Source of the DNA: CAYSAQ01 sp964429235
GTDB taxonomy: Bacteria; Margulisbacteria; Riflemargulisbacteria; GWF2-35-9; DYQY01
Reading direction: 5' to 3'
Assembly: GCA_964429235.1 (NCBI GenBank)
Contig: CAYSAQ010000001.1
Span: 248,001-312,000 of the forward strand
DNA length: 64,000 nt
This document shows, piece after piece, positions 1 to 7,928 of the stretch (position 1 is the stretch's first letter; each line of letters starts with the position of its first letter). The translations under genes and the position numbers were made by a program. The notes beneath the pieces were generated by a model. The model was not told the DNA's origin. It worked only from the letters and a program-made list of their open reading frames with translations, and made no database searches.

Positions 1-860
1 TCAAACTTATAGCCAAGCTTAAAAAGAAAGAGTACGGGTTTATAGCAGGTAAATTCAAACTAGAAACAGATGATAGCTATCTAGGACTAATGAATCAATT
101 ACAGGATCCAGAGAACTTTGCACTAATAAAAGTAACGGTGCCAGAAGGAAAAAACTTATTTCAAATAGATGACTTGCTAGTCGATATAGGCTTGTTTGAG
201 GATGATGCATTCTTAAACTTTGTTACCGATAGAAAGCAATTCATTCATCTACTAAAAGATATTCCAGAATTATATAATGAACCTGAACTGAAAAGGCTAG
301 AAGGGTTCTTGTTCCCTGACACCTACTTCTTTGAATATGATGTAACCCCAGAGCAAGTTGTAGCAATTATGCTAAAAGTTTTCAAACGTAAAGTTATGCC
401 TGTATATGAAAAACAAAAACTAGCTGGCACTTTGCCAAAACGATTTGGACGTACTCTTAAATTTTATAACCTAATATCACTCGCATCTATTGTAGAAGGA
501 GAAGCAGTAGTTGCTAGCGAAAGACGTATAATATCTGGCGTATTTGTAAACAGACTAGGCAAACGCATGATTCTTGGTGCCTGCCCTACTATCCACTATG
601 CCCGTTCTATAGATGGCCTACCTAAGAAGAAAGACTTATCTTACAAGGACACAAAAATAGACAGCCTGTATAACACGTATACACATGATGGACTTCCTCC
701 ATCCCCTATTAGCAATCCTGGACTTAGCTCTATTACTGCTGCTTTTAATCCTATTAAAACAAAGTACTATTTCTTTGTTTCTAAAGGAGATGGAACTCAT
801 CATTTTTCTAAAACAGAACGTGAACATATAAACTGGAAAAAAAAATACTACGCACAGTAA
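1..860 (+). CDS. mltG: Endolytic murein transglycosylase MltG, 5'-truncated by the window edge
   Basis: Membrane-anchored lytic transglycosylase that cuts nascent glycan strands and sets peptidoglycan chain release. The reading frame is open from base 3 without a start, so the N-terminal membrane anchor and part of the LysM-like domain lie outside the window; a Met codon at 90 is internal. Visible family blocks are EGFLFPDTYFF, the catalytic segment ASIVEGEA (Glu after SIV is the expected catalytic acid; the usual Lys of SIVEKE is Gly here), and the C-terminal block THDGLPPSPISNPG followed by YYFFVSKGDG. It ends at a TAA just before a cluster of palindromes and converges on the deacetylase gene. 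Identity is secure; the Gly substitution is a minor oddity. Confidence 0.93.
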   Translation, partial: KLIAKLKKKEYGFIAGKFKLETDDSYLGLMNQLQDPENFALIKVTVPEGKNLFQIDDLLVDIGLFEDDAFLNFVTDRKQFIHLLKDIPELYNEPELKRLEGFLFPDTYFFEYDVTPEQVVAIMLKVFKRKVMPVYEKQKLAGTLPKRFGRTLKFYNLISLASIVEGEAVVASERRIISGVFVNRLGKRMILGACPTIHYARSIDGLPKKKDLSYKDTKIDSLYNTYTHDGLPPSPISNPGLSSITAAFNPIKTKYYFFVSKGDGTHHFSKTEREHINWKKKYYAQ

Positions 861-883
861 TCCTCCGACTTCGTTAGCACTCA

Positions 884-961
884 GCCACCTCCTTTGATAA
901 AGGAGGCTCATAATGGTTTCAATAGCCCCCTTTATCAAAGGGGGAAAGATGCTTTAGCATC
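884..961. repeat. Cluster of three short palindromes between convergent genes
   Basis: Three hairpins lie back to back in the gap between mltG and the deacetylase gene: CCTCCTTT-GAT-AAAGGAGG (888-906), CCCCCTTT-ATC-AAAGGGGG (926-944) and GATGC-TTTA-GCATC (948-961). The cores of the first two are reverse complements of each other. They lack a clean U-tract on either strand, so they look more like an interspersed palindromic repeat than a classical terminator, though they may still stop or stabilise both converging transcripts. Confidence 0.7.
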
Positions 962-968
962 AGGGGGA

Positions 969-1877
969 TTATTGTGCGATTTCAGAGACAAAAGAAAGAC
1001 TATATCCATCTTCGATAGCTTGAGGCATCCATTCGAATAAAACCTCTAAGGTATTTGCTCTATTAATATGACCAATAGCAATAACAGAACCATCTCTACT
1101 AGCGATTTTCTCTACTTTAGACAATTGGTTCTTAATATGAGCTATATCATCAAAGCTATCAAGAAAGACCTGATTATAGGCAGCCTTAACACCTTTTTTT
1201 CTTGCTTGTTCATACAATATAGAAGAAGGAGTTGTTAAACTGTCTAATACATATAATTTCTTTTTCTTCGCCCACTTTGAAATAATATCAACCATCGGCC
1301 TGCTAGATGTTATTAGTGACCCCATATGATTGTTTATTCCGGAAACTACTGTATTACCATATAAAGAATCCAATGCTACATCTAGTTTATTAGTAATTGC
1401 AGTCTTGTTATCTCCAGATATAATTGCATAGGCATATCCTTCAATCTTAGATTGTTTGCTTTCTTTATCTTCTTTAGTAGCAAAAGGTTCCATTGGCATA
1501 TGCATTAATATTTCATAATTGCCTTTTTCTGCGTAATGCTTAGCCAATTCTTGTGAATGCATCTCTCCTGGGATAATCGCCACATTAACTTTATATGGCA
1601 ACATATCTAATAAATAATAACGAACTGTTCTTTTCCCTAGATCATCAATAACTATTGCAATCTTTTTTTCAGGCAAACCCTCAGTAAAGCTAGTAGGTGG
1701 TCCAACCTCATCTAAAGCCTCAACATTTTTACTAACAGCTAAAATGAAATCATCGGATTCAAGATACTGTTCACTCTTATTCTCTAAATTAATATATCTA
1801 ACTAGAAAAAAAACTAAATTAATTAATATGATAAAAAATACGAATAAAAAAGAATAAAGAAGAATCTGTTTCTTCAT
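969..1877 (-). CDS. Divergent polysaccharide deacetylase (YibQ/DUF610-type)
   Basis: A 302-residue protein with one N-terminal membrane segment (about residues 5-27), so probably anchored with its domain outside the inner membrane. The body matches the divergent polysaccharide deacetylase family: KKIAIVIDDLG near residues 71-81, then EILMHMPMEPF, GINNHMGS and IGHINR. The family has the deacetylase fold, but its substrate is not firmly known; peptidoglycan or glycan remodelling is inferred. It is the last gene of the operon, 2 bp after ctpA and downstream of an M23 peptidase. The EnvC-like, S41 peptidase and YibQ-like trio recurs in many diderm bacteria and is tied to cell-wall turnover and division. 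Confidence 0.88.
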   Translation of the reverse strand: MKKQILLYSFLFVFFIILINLVFFLVRYINLENKSEQYLESDDFILAVSKNVEALDEVGPPTSFTEGLPEKKIAIVIDDLGKRTVRYYLLDMLPYKVNVAIIPGEMHSQELAKHYAEKGNYEILMHMPMEPFATKEDKESKQSKIEGYAYAIISGDNKTAITNKLDVALDSLYGNTVVSGINNHMGSLITSSRPMVDIISKWAKKKKLYVLDSLTTPSSILYEQARKKGVKAAYNQVFLDSFDDIAHIKNQLSKVEKIASRDGSVIAIGHINRANTLEVLFEWMPQAIEDGYSLSFVSEIAQ

Positions 1878-1879
1878 TA

Positions 1880-3049
1880 TTAATTACTCTCCAAGTACCT
1901 TAAAGCCTCTCTTACCTGAGAATCCTTTGTAAGAACATATACATATTTACCAGACTTCATAAGCTCTATATCTGCTGAAGGAATCTTGGAAACAATATCA
2001 GGAGTAATCCCAACATGGTGAATATTGTCTCCTTTAGGAGTAAGATACTTTGCGATAGTAAGTAATAACGCTGAATCATCTATAAGTGGAACAACATGTT
2101 GAACCGATGCTTTCCCAAAAGTTTGAGTGCCAATAAGAGCTCCTCTATCATGGTCCCTAATTGCGCCTGCTAATATCTCAGAAGCAGATGCTGATGAACC
2201 ATTAACTAATACTACTAGTGGACCATCAAACAATGAATTGTTTGCACCTGACATTAATGCATGTTTTTCACCATCTCTTCCAACAGTATAAACAACAACA
2301 TCATTGCCAATAAATAACCCTGCGATATCTAATGCATTCTGTAAAAGACCTCCACCATTAAAGCGAACATCTACAATCAGCTTTTCCATGCCCTCTTTTT
2401 GAAGTTTCTTAATAGCATCTCTTAGCTCATTAAACGTTTCTTTACTCTCAAATGTAGATAATCTTATGTATCCAATCTTATCAGTAATCATCTGATCATC
2501 CCTGATGCTTTTTATTTTAATTGAATCTCTAACAATTTCTATAATGAAACTATCAGTGACACCTTTTCTCTGTATTCCTAAGGCAACCTTTGTTCCTCTT
2601 TCGCCTCTAATCTTTGTAACTGCTTCTTCTAATGAAATACCTTCTGCAGACTCGCTATTAATAGAAACTATTGTATCTAGTGCTACAAGACCAACTTTAT
2701 CGGCTGGTGTTCCATCAATTGGAGATATCACAGTCAGCTTGTCATCTTTCATGCCAATATGAATGCCAATTCCATAGAAATTGCCTTGCAAATTCATTTT
2801 CATATCCGAATAGTTCTTTGGCTTAAGAAAACGAGTATATGGATCATCTAATGACTCCAGCATGCCTTCAATGGCTTTATGCACTAGCTGTTCGTTAGTT
2901 ATATCATCTTCAACATAATTATTCTCAATAATATCAAATACTTTTAGTATCTGAAGCTTCCAGTTAGTCGTTGATATCTGTCCAGAAAAAGCAACTGAGA
3001 ATAGGCAAGCTACTAATGTAGTAAATATTAACTGTCTGAATTTCCCCAT
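1880..3049 (-). CDS. ctpA: C-terminal processing peptidase, S41 family
   Basis: Serine peptidase with a Ser/Lys dyad, exported by an N-terminal hydrophobic signal (residues 1-22). A PDZ domain follows at about 90-165 and the S41 catalytic core at about 180-350. The NGSSASASE block places the nucleophile at Ser288, and FGKASVQ places the general base at Lys313; the 25-residue spacing equals that between the E. coli Prc catalytic residues. Length (389) is normal for the CtpA type. It lies 12 bp after the M23 peptidase gene and 2 bp before the deacetylase gene, so co-expression is very likely. In other bacteria such peptidases trim peptidoglycan hydrolases or their regulators. Confidence 0.94.
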   Translation of the reverse strand: MGKFRQLIFTTLVACLFSVAFSGQISTTNWKLQILKVFDIIENNYVEDDITNEQLVHKAIEGMLESLDDPYTRFLKPKNYSDMKMNLQGNFYGIGIHIGMKDDKLTVISPIDGTPADKVGLVALDTIVSINSESAEGISLEEAVTKIRGERGTKVALGIQRKGVTDSFIIEIVRDSIKIKSIRDDQMITDKIGYIRLSTFESKETFNELRDAIKKLQKEGMEKLIVDVRFNGGGLLQNALDIAGLFIGNDVVVYTVGRDGEKHALMSGANNSLFDGPLVVLVNGSSASASEILAGAIRDHDRGALIGTQTFGKASVQHVVPLIDDSALLLTIAKYLTPKGDNIHHVGITPDIVSKIPSADIELMKSGKYVYVLTKDSQVREALRYLESN

Positions 3050-3061
3050 GATGTTATGTTA

Positions 3062-4192
3062 TCACCTTTTGGGAAGATATTTAAGTGGATCTTCAACCTT
3101 ACCGTTCTTACGTATCTCAAAATGCAAATGAGGGCCTGTTGCTAATCCAGTCTGTCCAACCAAACCAATAACTTGTCCTTTGGCAACTTTCACCTTCTTC
3201 TTCACCAAATACTTAGACATATGAGCATATAACGTAGTTGTTTTACTACCGTGGTCTATAATAACTATATTGCCATAATTGCCCCATTTGCCAGAAAACA
3301 ACACAACTCCAGCATCAGAAGCGAAAATTGGCCTTCCCATAGGAGCCCCAATGTCTAACCCTGTATGAAAGATTCGAGATTTTAAGATTGGATGTATTCT
3401 ATAACCGAACCTAGATGTAATTGAACCCAATACTGGCCAAATAAAGTTACCATCACCAATAGCAGCAAAATTAGTAGATTTCTTCTGCATTGCCACAAGG
3501 TGTTTTTCTACACTCTTAGATTCCTTTAATAATTTTGATGCCTTTGTTTCATAATCTTTTTTCTTAGCTAATAATTGTTTATATAGATATCTTTTCTTCT
3601 TTTTATTCTTGATAATATTTTTTCTTAACTCACTAATAGCTATCTGCTTTTCATCAAGAATATCCTTCTGTGCTTCTAACCGATATCCCTTATATTTCAT
3701 CTTTGTGTTTTTCTTTTTAATATCCTCTAAAAATGTCACATCACTGCTAATAAGAGCCTCCAACATATACATCATATTAATTTGGTCAGTAAGGCTATCG
3801 TGCTCTACCAACTGTTCTATGAACCCCGTGTTGCTTAATTTATAGTAATAAAAATACTTATTATTAAGATCTGAAAGTATTTGATTAAACTTAGTTTTAT
3901 CTATGCCTAACTCATCTTCTAACCAATCTACCTCTTTATCAATAACCTTCTGTTGCTTCTCTATTCTTTTAAGCAAATTGTTTTGCTGCACAAGCAATGA
4001 ATCAACAGATTGAATCTCATCTGCTAACTCTTTAGCTTTACGATCTGTCTCGCTTATCATAGTCTTGTGCTTGCTAATCTCTTCATAAATATCTTGAAGC
4101 TCTTGTCTTTTTTCTTTGATCTCAGAATCAAAGTCTGCAGCAAAAGTGGTTGCCATCAATAACAATAATAGAACCTTAACCATAAATTTCAT
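3062..4192 (-). CDS. EnvC-like M23 peptidase with coiled-coil N-terminus
   Basis: Exported protein: signal peptide at residues 1-19, a long charged coiled coil (about 20-240) and a C-terminal LytM/M23 domain (about 250-372). Unlike E. coli EnvC, the zinc site appears intact: His276 and Asp280 in HTGLDIG, His324 in YAHMS, and His355/His357 in PHLHFE. It may therefore be an active DD- or LD-endopeptidase rather than only an amidase activator. The start ATG overlaps the uvrC stop by one base (TAATG). An ftsEX pair at 37928-39491 is a plausible membrane partner because FtsEX controls coiled-coil LytM proteins elsewhere; that link is inferred. Confidence 0.9.
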   Translation of the reverse strand: MKFMVKVLLLLLMATTFAADFDSEIKEKRQELQDIYEEISKHKTMISETDRKAKELADEIQSVDSLLVQQNNLLKRIEKQQKVIDKEVDWLEDELGIDKTKFNQILSDLNNKYFYYYKLSNTGFIEQLVEHDSLTDQINMMYMLEALISSDVTFLEDIKKKNTKMKYKGYRLEAQKDILDEKQIAISELRKNIIKNKKKKRYLYKQLLAKKKDYETKASKLLKESKSVEKHLVAMQKKSTNFAAIGDGNFIWPVLGSITSRFGYRIHPILKSRIFHTGLDIGAPMGRPIFASDAGVVLFSGKWGNYGNIVIIDHGSKTTTLYAHMSKYLVKKKVKVAKGQVIGLVGQTGLATGPHLHFEIRKNGKVEDPLKYLPKR

Positions 4193-5784
4193 TATTTAAT
4201 AAAACTCCTCTTTTTTCTCTGAAAGTTGATAGCAAACCTATGGGCTTCATCTCTTATCATCTGAAACAACCTTCGGCCCTGATCTCTATCATCTAATTTT
4301 ACCCCGTCACCATTAAATGGCAAATAAATAATTTCTTCCTTTTTTGCTAAAGAACAGACATCTTGATCTGTTATCCCTAAATCAGCAAACGCTTTCATAA
4401 CTGAGCTAAGTTGTCCCTTACCTCCATCTACCACTACTAAGTCTGGTCTTAAGTCCTTATCCAGCTTTGCGAAAATCCTAGTAACAAGCTCGTACATAGA
4501 GGCAAAATCATCATTGTACTGTACAGTTTTTATATTGTATTTTCTGTATCTATCCTTCTGAGGAACACCTTCTTGGAAATAAACACTAGAAGCAACGATA
4601 TTCTCGCCGCCCAAATGTGAGATATCTAGACCTATAATACTTATTGGTATTTTATTCAAAGATAATTTCAGCTTCAAGTCATCTGCAATTGCCTCATAAT
4701 CAATATCTGTTTTATGTTCCATCTGTCGTTTTACAGCAAAATATGAATTCTTCTTTAACATTTCATATAAATCACGTATATCCTTTGATGGCTTCTGGTA
4801 AACCTTTATTTTATTTTGCTCAAGAAAATAATTAAGATCATGGTTAGCCTCTACACTTTCCCAAAAAACAGAATCAGGCAAATCATCATGAAGTGAATAA
4901 AACTGAACAACAGCCTTGCTGATTGCCTCATTTAAATCATCTTCTTGTTCAACTATTACTTCATGCATAAATTGTTGAACGAGATATCCCTTTTTAATCC
5001 TAAATACTTGAAACATTAGTCTATTAAAATGCTCGATAAACACAAACAGATCCACATTTTTTTTCTGATTAAAGATCTCTATACGCTGAGACACTAATCG
5101 CTCATTAAGTGCTGATAACTGTTCCTTTGTACGCTGCGCATCTTCAAACCTAAGTTCTTCACTAGCAACATGCATTCTTGAGATCATTACCTCTACTAAA
5201 TCTTCATACTTGCCTTCCAGTAACGCAATAACATCTGATACTAACTGACCATAATCTTCTTTGGATATCTTCTTAACACAAGGCGCTTTACATGCCCCCA
5301 AATGATAATATAAACAAGGACCTGTCTTACTCATTGTTCTACATCTTCTAAGACCAAAATGCTGTTTAATAATGTCCATCAGGTCCATAAATTGTTTGCC
5401 TTGCACATAAGGCCCAAAGTAAATTGCACCATCCTTATATATCTGACGGGTTTTAACTATTCTTGGAAACTTCTCTGAAATGTCTATTTTTATATATGGA
5501 TAGGTTTTGCTATCCTTCAACCTAGTGTTATAACGCGGATAGTACTCTTTTATAAAACGGTTCTCAAGAATTAGAGCTTCAGATTCGTTATCAACTATAA
5601 CATAACTGATATCATCTATTTTCTTTACCATCGCCTTAATCTTTACGGCATGATCTGTTTTTTGGAAATAATTTTTAACTCTTTTTTTAAGATTTTTAGC
5701 TTTGCCTACATACAAAACATCCCCTGAAGCATCTTTCATCAAGTATACTCCAGGGGATGTCGGTAAGCTATCTAAAGAGATCAA
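4192..5784 (-). CDS. uvrC: Excinuclease UvrC lacking the C-terminal HhH domain
   Basis: Nucleotide-excision-repair endonuclease that makes the 3' and 5' cuts with UvrB. The N-terminal GIY-YIG nuclease is clear (GVY at 12-14, YVG at 25-27), followed by the Cys cluster, a UVR motif (about 195-225) and the RNase H-like 5' nuclease with GLDISH, VVVDGGKGQL and DEAHRFA. The protein stops at residue 530, directly after KKRSFIK. Typical UvrC is about 600 residues and continues into a tandem helix-hairpin-helix DNA-binding domain, which is absent; the M23 gene starts on the stop codon, so no frameshifted remnant exists. The start is TTG (5782-5784), 5 bp after rplI, without a clear Shine-Dalgarno. Confidence 0.93.
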   Translation of the reverse strand: MISLDSLPTSPGVYLMKDASGDVLYVGKAKNLKKRVKNYFQKTDHAVKIKAMVKKIDDISYVIVDNESEALILENRFIKEYYPRYNTRLKDSKTYPYIKIDISEKFPRIVKTRQIYKDGAIYFGPYVQGKQFMDLMDIIKQHFGLRRCRTMSKTGPCLYYHLGACKAPCVKKISKEDYGQLVSDVIALLEGKYEDLVEVMISRMHVASEELRFEDAQRTKEQLSALNERLVSQRIEIFNQKKNVDLFVFIEHFNRLMFQVFRIKKGYLVQQFMHEVIVEQEDDLNEAISKAVVQFYSLHDDLPDSVFWESVEANHDLNYFLEQNKIKVYQKPSKDIRDLYEMLKKNSYFAVKRQMEHKTDIDYEAIADDLKLKLSLNKIPISIIGLDISHLGGENIVASSVYFQEGVPQKDRYRKYNIKTVQYNDDFASMYELVTRIFAKLDKDLRPDLVVVDGGKGQLSSVMKAFADLGITDQDVCSLAKKEEIIYLPFNGDGVKLDDRDQGRRLFQMIRDEAHRFAINFQRKKRSFIK

Positions 5785-5789
5785 CTTTA

Positions 5790-6368
5790 TTAGTTATCTT
5801 GCGCTTCTACTTCTACTGTTTCTTCAACAACTTCTTCAACAACTACTACTGTTGCTTCTTCTCTAACTACATCTGCTTTAAAGCCTCTTTTCTTGGACTT
5901 TCTAGCTTCTTTAACTTCCTCTTCTTCTAAAGTAACAATAATAGGCAGTGTTAAATTAATACCTGTAAATAACTTAATATTTGCAGAATATTTACCAGCT
6001 GTTTTGATATGTGAGCTTATAGCAATTTTCTTTTTTGGCACTTCAGTACCTGCTTTTTCTTTAATCTGATCTGCAACATCTTGGGTTGTAATTGAACCAT
6101 AGATATGTCCAGACAAAGCTGCTTTTGCAGTAAATTCAAGAACAATGTCTTTTATTTTATCTGCTTGAGCTTGGTGCTCAGTTGCTTCTTTTTCTACTTT
6201 TTTTGATTGTTGTCTAAGTTCATTTTCAATCTTAGCTTTATTGCCAGCATTAAAAATAACAACTTTATTGCCAGGAATAAGAAAATTTACTGCATAGCCT
6301 CTTTTTACGTCTACTACGCTACCCTTATCTCCTAGTCTTACATCATCTTCCAATAATATAACTCTCAT
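5790..6368 (-). CDS. rplI: Ribosomal protein bL9 with acidic C-terminal tail
   Basis: Large-subunit protein L9. The N-terminal domain is canonical (MRVILLEDDVRLG, then KRGYAVNFLIP), followed by the connecting helix and C-terminal domain. At 192 residues it is about 40 longer than the usual 148-150. The extra part is a basic patch (RKSKKRGFK) followed by a Val/Glu-rich acidic tail. A Shine-Dalgarno (AAAGGAGAG) precedes the ATG. It is the fifth gene of the rpsF operon, 13 bp after rpsR. Confidence 0.97.
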   Translation of the reverse strand: MRVILLEDDVRLGDKGSVVDVKRGYAVNFLIPGNKVVIFNAGNKAKIENELRQQSKKVEKEATEHQAQADKIKDIVLEFTAKAALSGHIYGSITTQDVADQIKEKAGTEVPKKKIAISSHIKTAGKYSANIKLFTGINLTLPIIVTLEEEEVKEARKSKKRGFKADVVREEATVVVVEEVVEETVEVEAQDN

Positions 6369-6381
6369 CTAATTCTCTCCT

Positions 6382-6630
6382 TTAATCTATTACGTAAGGT
6401 AACAAACTAGCTTCTCTAGCTTGTTTAATTGCTGCTGCAACTGCTCTTTGGTGTTTTGGGCATAGCCCAGACATTCTTCTTGGTGCGATCTTGCCTCTAT
6501 CTGTAAGGTATCTTCTTAAAGTATTAATATCTTTGTAATCTACTTCTTCCATCCTAGATACACATACTGAACACTTTTTCTTTCTGCCTCTTTTAAATGT
6601 AGTAACTTTTACTGCTCTTCTTGTTGCCAT
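6382..6630 (-). CDS. rpsR: Ribosomal protein bS18, zinc-binding form
   Basis: Small-subunit protein that pairs with bS6 on the platform. The conserved segment DYKDINTLRRYLTDRGKI identifies it. Cys20, Cys23, Cys57 and His60 (CSVC and GLCPKH) form a likely zinc ribbon, the C-plus form that many bacteria have lost. Length is 82 residues. The gene sits between the second ssb and rplI, as expected for an rpsF-ssb-rpsR-rplI operon. Confidence 0.97.
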   Translation of the reverse strand: MATRRAVKVTTFKRGRKKKCSVCVSRMEEVDYKDINTLRRYLTDRGKIAPRRMSGLCPKHQRAVAAAIKQAREASLLPYVID

Positions 6631-6657
6631 CTTGTATTCTTCCTCCTCTGTAACTTT

Positions 6658-7020
6658 CTAAAAAGGTATATCTTCATCTTTTCCAGCAGTTTTGGGTTCA
6701 TCTGCCGGGGAATCTTTTCTTCCTAAAACTTCTACTCTATCTGCTAAAATCTCAGCTGAAGTTCTATTTTTACCATCTTTTTCATATTCGCTCAACTGTA
6801 AAGAACCTTCTATTGCAACCGATCGACCTTTTGCTAGATACTCTCCACAAAATTCTGCCAATCTTCTCCATGTAGAGATTCTTAAAAAATCAGTTTGTTT
6901 ATTATCACCATAACCACGATTTACTGCTATTGTAAATCTAGTTACTGGAATGCCAGAAGTTGTATACCTCATCTCTGGATCCCTAGTTAAATTGCCAATT
7001 AAAAATACCTTATTATACAT
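6658..7020 (-). CDS. ssb: Single-stranded DNA-binding protein, canonical copy
   Basis: OB-fold protein coating single-stranded DNA in replication and repair. It begins MYNKVFLIGNLTRDPEMRYT, the standard SSB opening, with the second half of the OB fold at VAIEGSLQLSEYE and the acidic tip DEDIPF that recruits partner proteins. Length is 120 residues, with a short linker. It is the second of two adjacent ssb genes; this is the closer match to the family and so likely the main SSB. It follows the other copy by 15 bp and has a Shine-Dalgarno (GGGGAGAA). Confidence 0.95.
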   Translation of the reverse strand: MYNKVFLIGNLTRDPEMRYTTSGIPVTRFTIAVNRGYGDNKQTDFLRISTWRRLAEFCGEYLAKGRSVAIEGSLQLSEYEKDGKNRTSAEILADRVEVLGRKDSPADEPKTAGKDEDIPF

Positions 7021-7035
7021 ATCTATATTCTCCCC

Positions 7036-7404
7036 TTAAAATGGGATATCATCCTCTGTTGTATCTTCTTGTGTTGTAGAACTAGCTCCAGCAACAGTGC
7101 CACCAGCAAATGCTTTTAATGATGACGAAACAACTTCAGTGACCCAAACTGTCTCTCCATTATCAGCTTCAAATGTTCTTTGCTGTATGCGACCTTCAAC
7201 TAAAACCATATCGCCTTGCCCAAATTCATTTACTGTATCAGCAAGCTTCTCCCATGATACAACTGTTACCTTATCAGTCTTTTCACCAAATGGTCTTTCA
7301 GCTTCTAAAGTAAATTTAGCAATGCTTTTACCTTCTGTAGAAACCTTAACATCAGGCTGGTCTACTATTTTACCGATTAAAATAATTCTATTTAACTGTG
7401 CCAT
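7036..7404 (-). CDS. Single-stranded DNA-binding protein, divergent paralogue
   Basis: A 122-residue SSB-like protein beginning MAQLNRIILIGKIVDQPDVK, with VTVVSWEKLADTVNEF and VEGRIQQRTFE in the OB fold and the tail EDDIPF. Both tandem copies keep the C-terminal interaction tip, so both should bind SSB partners, but this copy is less conserved in the N-terminal strand region. Its position directly after rpsF is where a single ssb is normally found. It could be a specialised paralogue, for example for recombination or competence; nothing here decides that. Confidence 0.9.
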   Translation of the reverse strand: MAQLNRIILIGKIVDQPDVKVSTEGKSIAKFTLEAERPFGEKTDKVTVVSWEKLADTVNEFGQGDMVLVEGRIQQRTFEADNGETVWVTEVVSSSLKAFAGGTVAGASSTTQEDTTEDDIPF

Positions 7405-7412
7405 AAATCTTC

Positions 7413-7706
7413 TTATTTTCCCTTTTTTGAAATCATATGACGAACAATGTTGTCATCAATCTTTAGACTATAGTCTAATTTCTTTAGATCTCCTGATTCC
7501 TTTTCAAAACTAACAAGCACGTAATATGCTTCAGTTACATTCTTATGCTTTTGAAATGTGAAATTCAATTCTCTTTTTCCCCACTTTTCAGCGTCAAGAA
7601 AATTACCTTTACTTACTTCAATGTTTTTCTTAATTTTTTCTATAATTTCATCTACTTGTTCTTCTGTATTTTCAGGTCTAAGTAGTGTTAATGCTTCGTA
7701 TTTCAT
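7413..7706 (-). CDS. rpsF: Ribosomal protein bS6
   Basis: Small-subunit protein S6, first gene of a nine-gene minus-strand operon running to 969. The opening MKYEALTLLRPE and the motif WGKRELNFTFQKHKNVTEAYY are typical; length is 97 residues. A strong Shine-Dalgarno (AGGAGG) lies upstream. The mRNA leader is about 80 nt. I looked for the conserved CCG-containing S6:S18 binding hairpin in it and did not see it. Confidence 0.97.
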   Translation of the reverse strand: MKYEALTLLRPENTEEQVDEIIEKIKKNIEVSKGNFLDAEKWGKRELNFTFQKHKNVTEAYYVLVSFEKESGDLKKLDYSLKIDDNIVRHMISKKGK

Positions 7707-7793
7707 TCCTGGTTTCCTCCTACATTATTTACAAACTGGTATATTAAATCATAAAAGATTACAAAAATCTACTACGACAATAAAGCAAAGTTG

Positions 7794-7802
7794 ATTATAG
7801 CA
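7794..7802 (-). promoter_or_regulatory. Extended -10 promoter of the rpsF operon
   Basis: On the minus strand the sequence reads TGCTATAAT, an extended -10 element with a perfect hexamer at 7794-7799. No good -35 is present at 17 bp, as is usual with extended -10 promoters. Transcription should start near 7787, leaving a leader of about 80 nt before rpsF. The glyS promoter has the same TGCTATAAT. Confidence 0.65.
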
Positions 7803-7893
7803 CAATAGTTGCCTATTAAATAGCAAAGATACTCGATATTTTTACTATTAAATAAGATACTACTAGAAAACCACGAATAATCAAAGAAACTAC

Positions 7894-7922
7894 TAAACAA
7901 AACATAGAATAACCAATATAAT
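7894..7922 (+). promoter_or_regulatory. glyQ promoter, probably giving a leaderless mRNA
   Basis: A -35 of TAAACA (7894-7899), a 17-bp spacer and a perfect TATAAT (7917-7922). The start codon of glyQ follows after only 6 nt, so the predicted first transcribed base is the A of the ATG, and no Shine-Dalgarno exists. The glyS promoter uses the same TAAACA-17-TATAAT arrangement. Confidence 0.65.
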
Positions 7923-7928
7923 AAGATT

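Noticed and set aside
636..938. Open reading frame on the minus strand across the end of mltG
   Set aside because: It is antisense to a conserved gene, shows no recognisable protein features and runs into the palindromic repeat; a shadow frame.
7707..7790. S6:S18 autoregulatory leader before rpsF
   Set aside because: No hairpin with the conserved CCG bulge is visible in the 80-nt leader; only weak AT-rich pairings occur.
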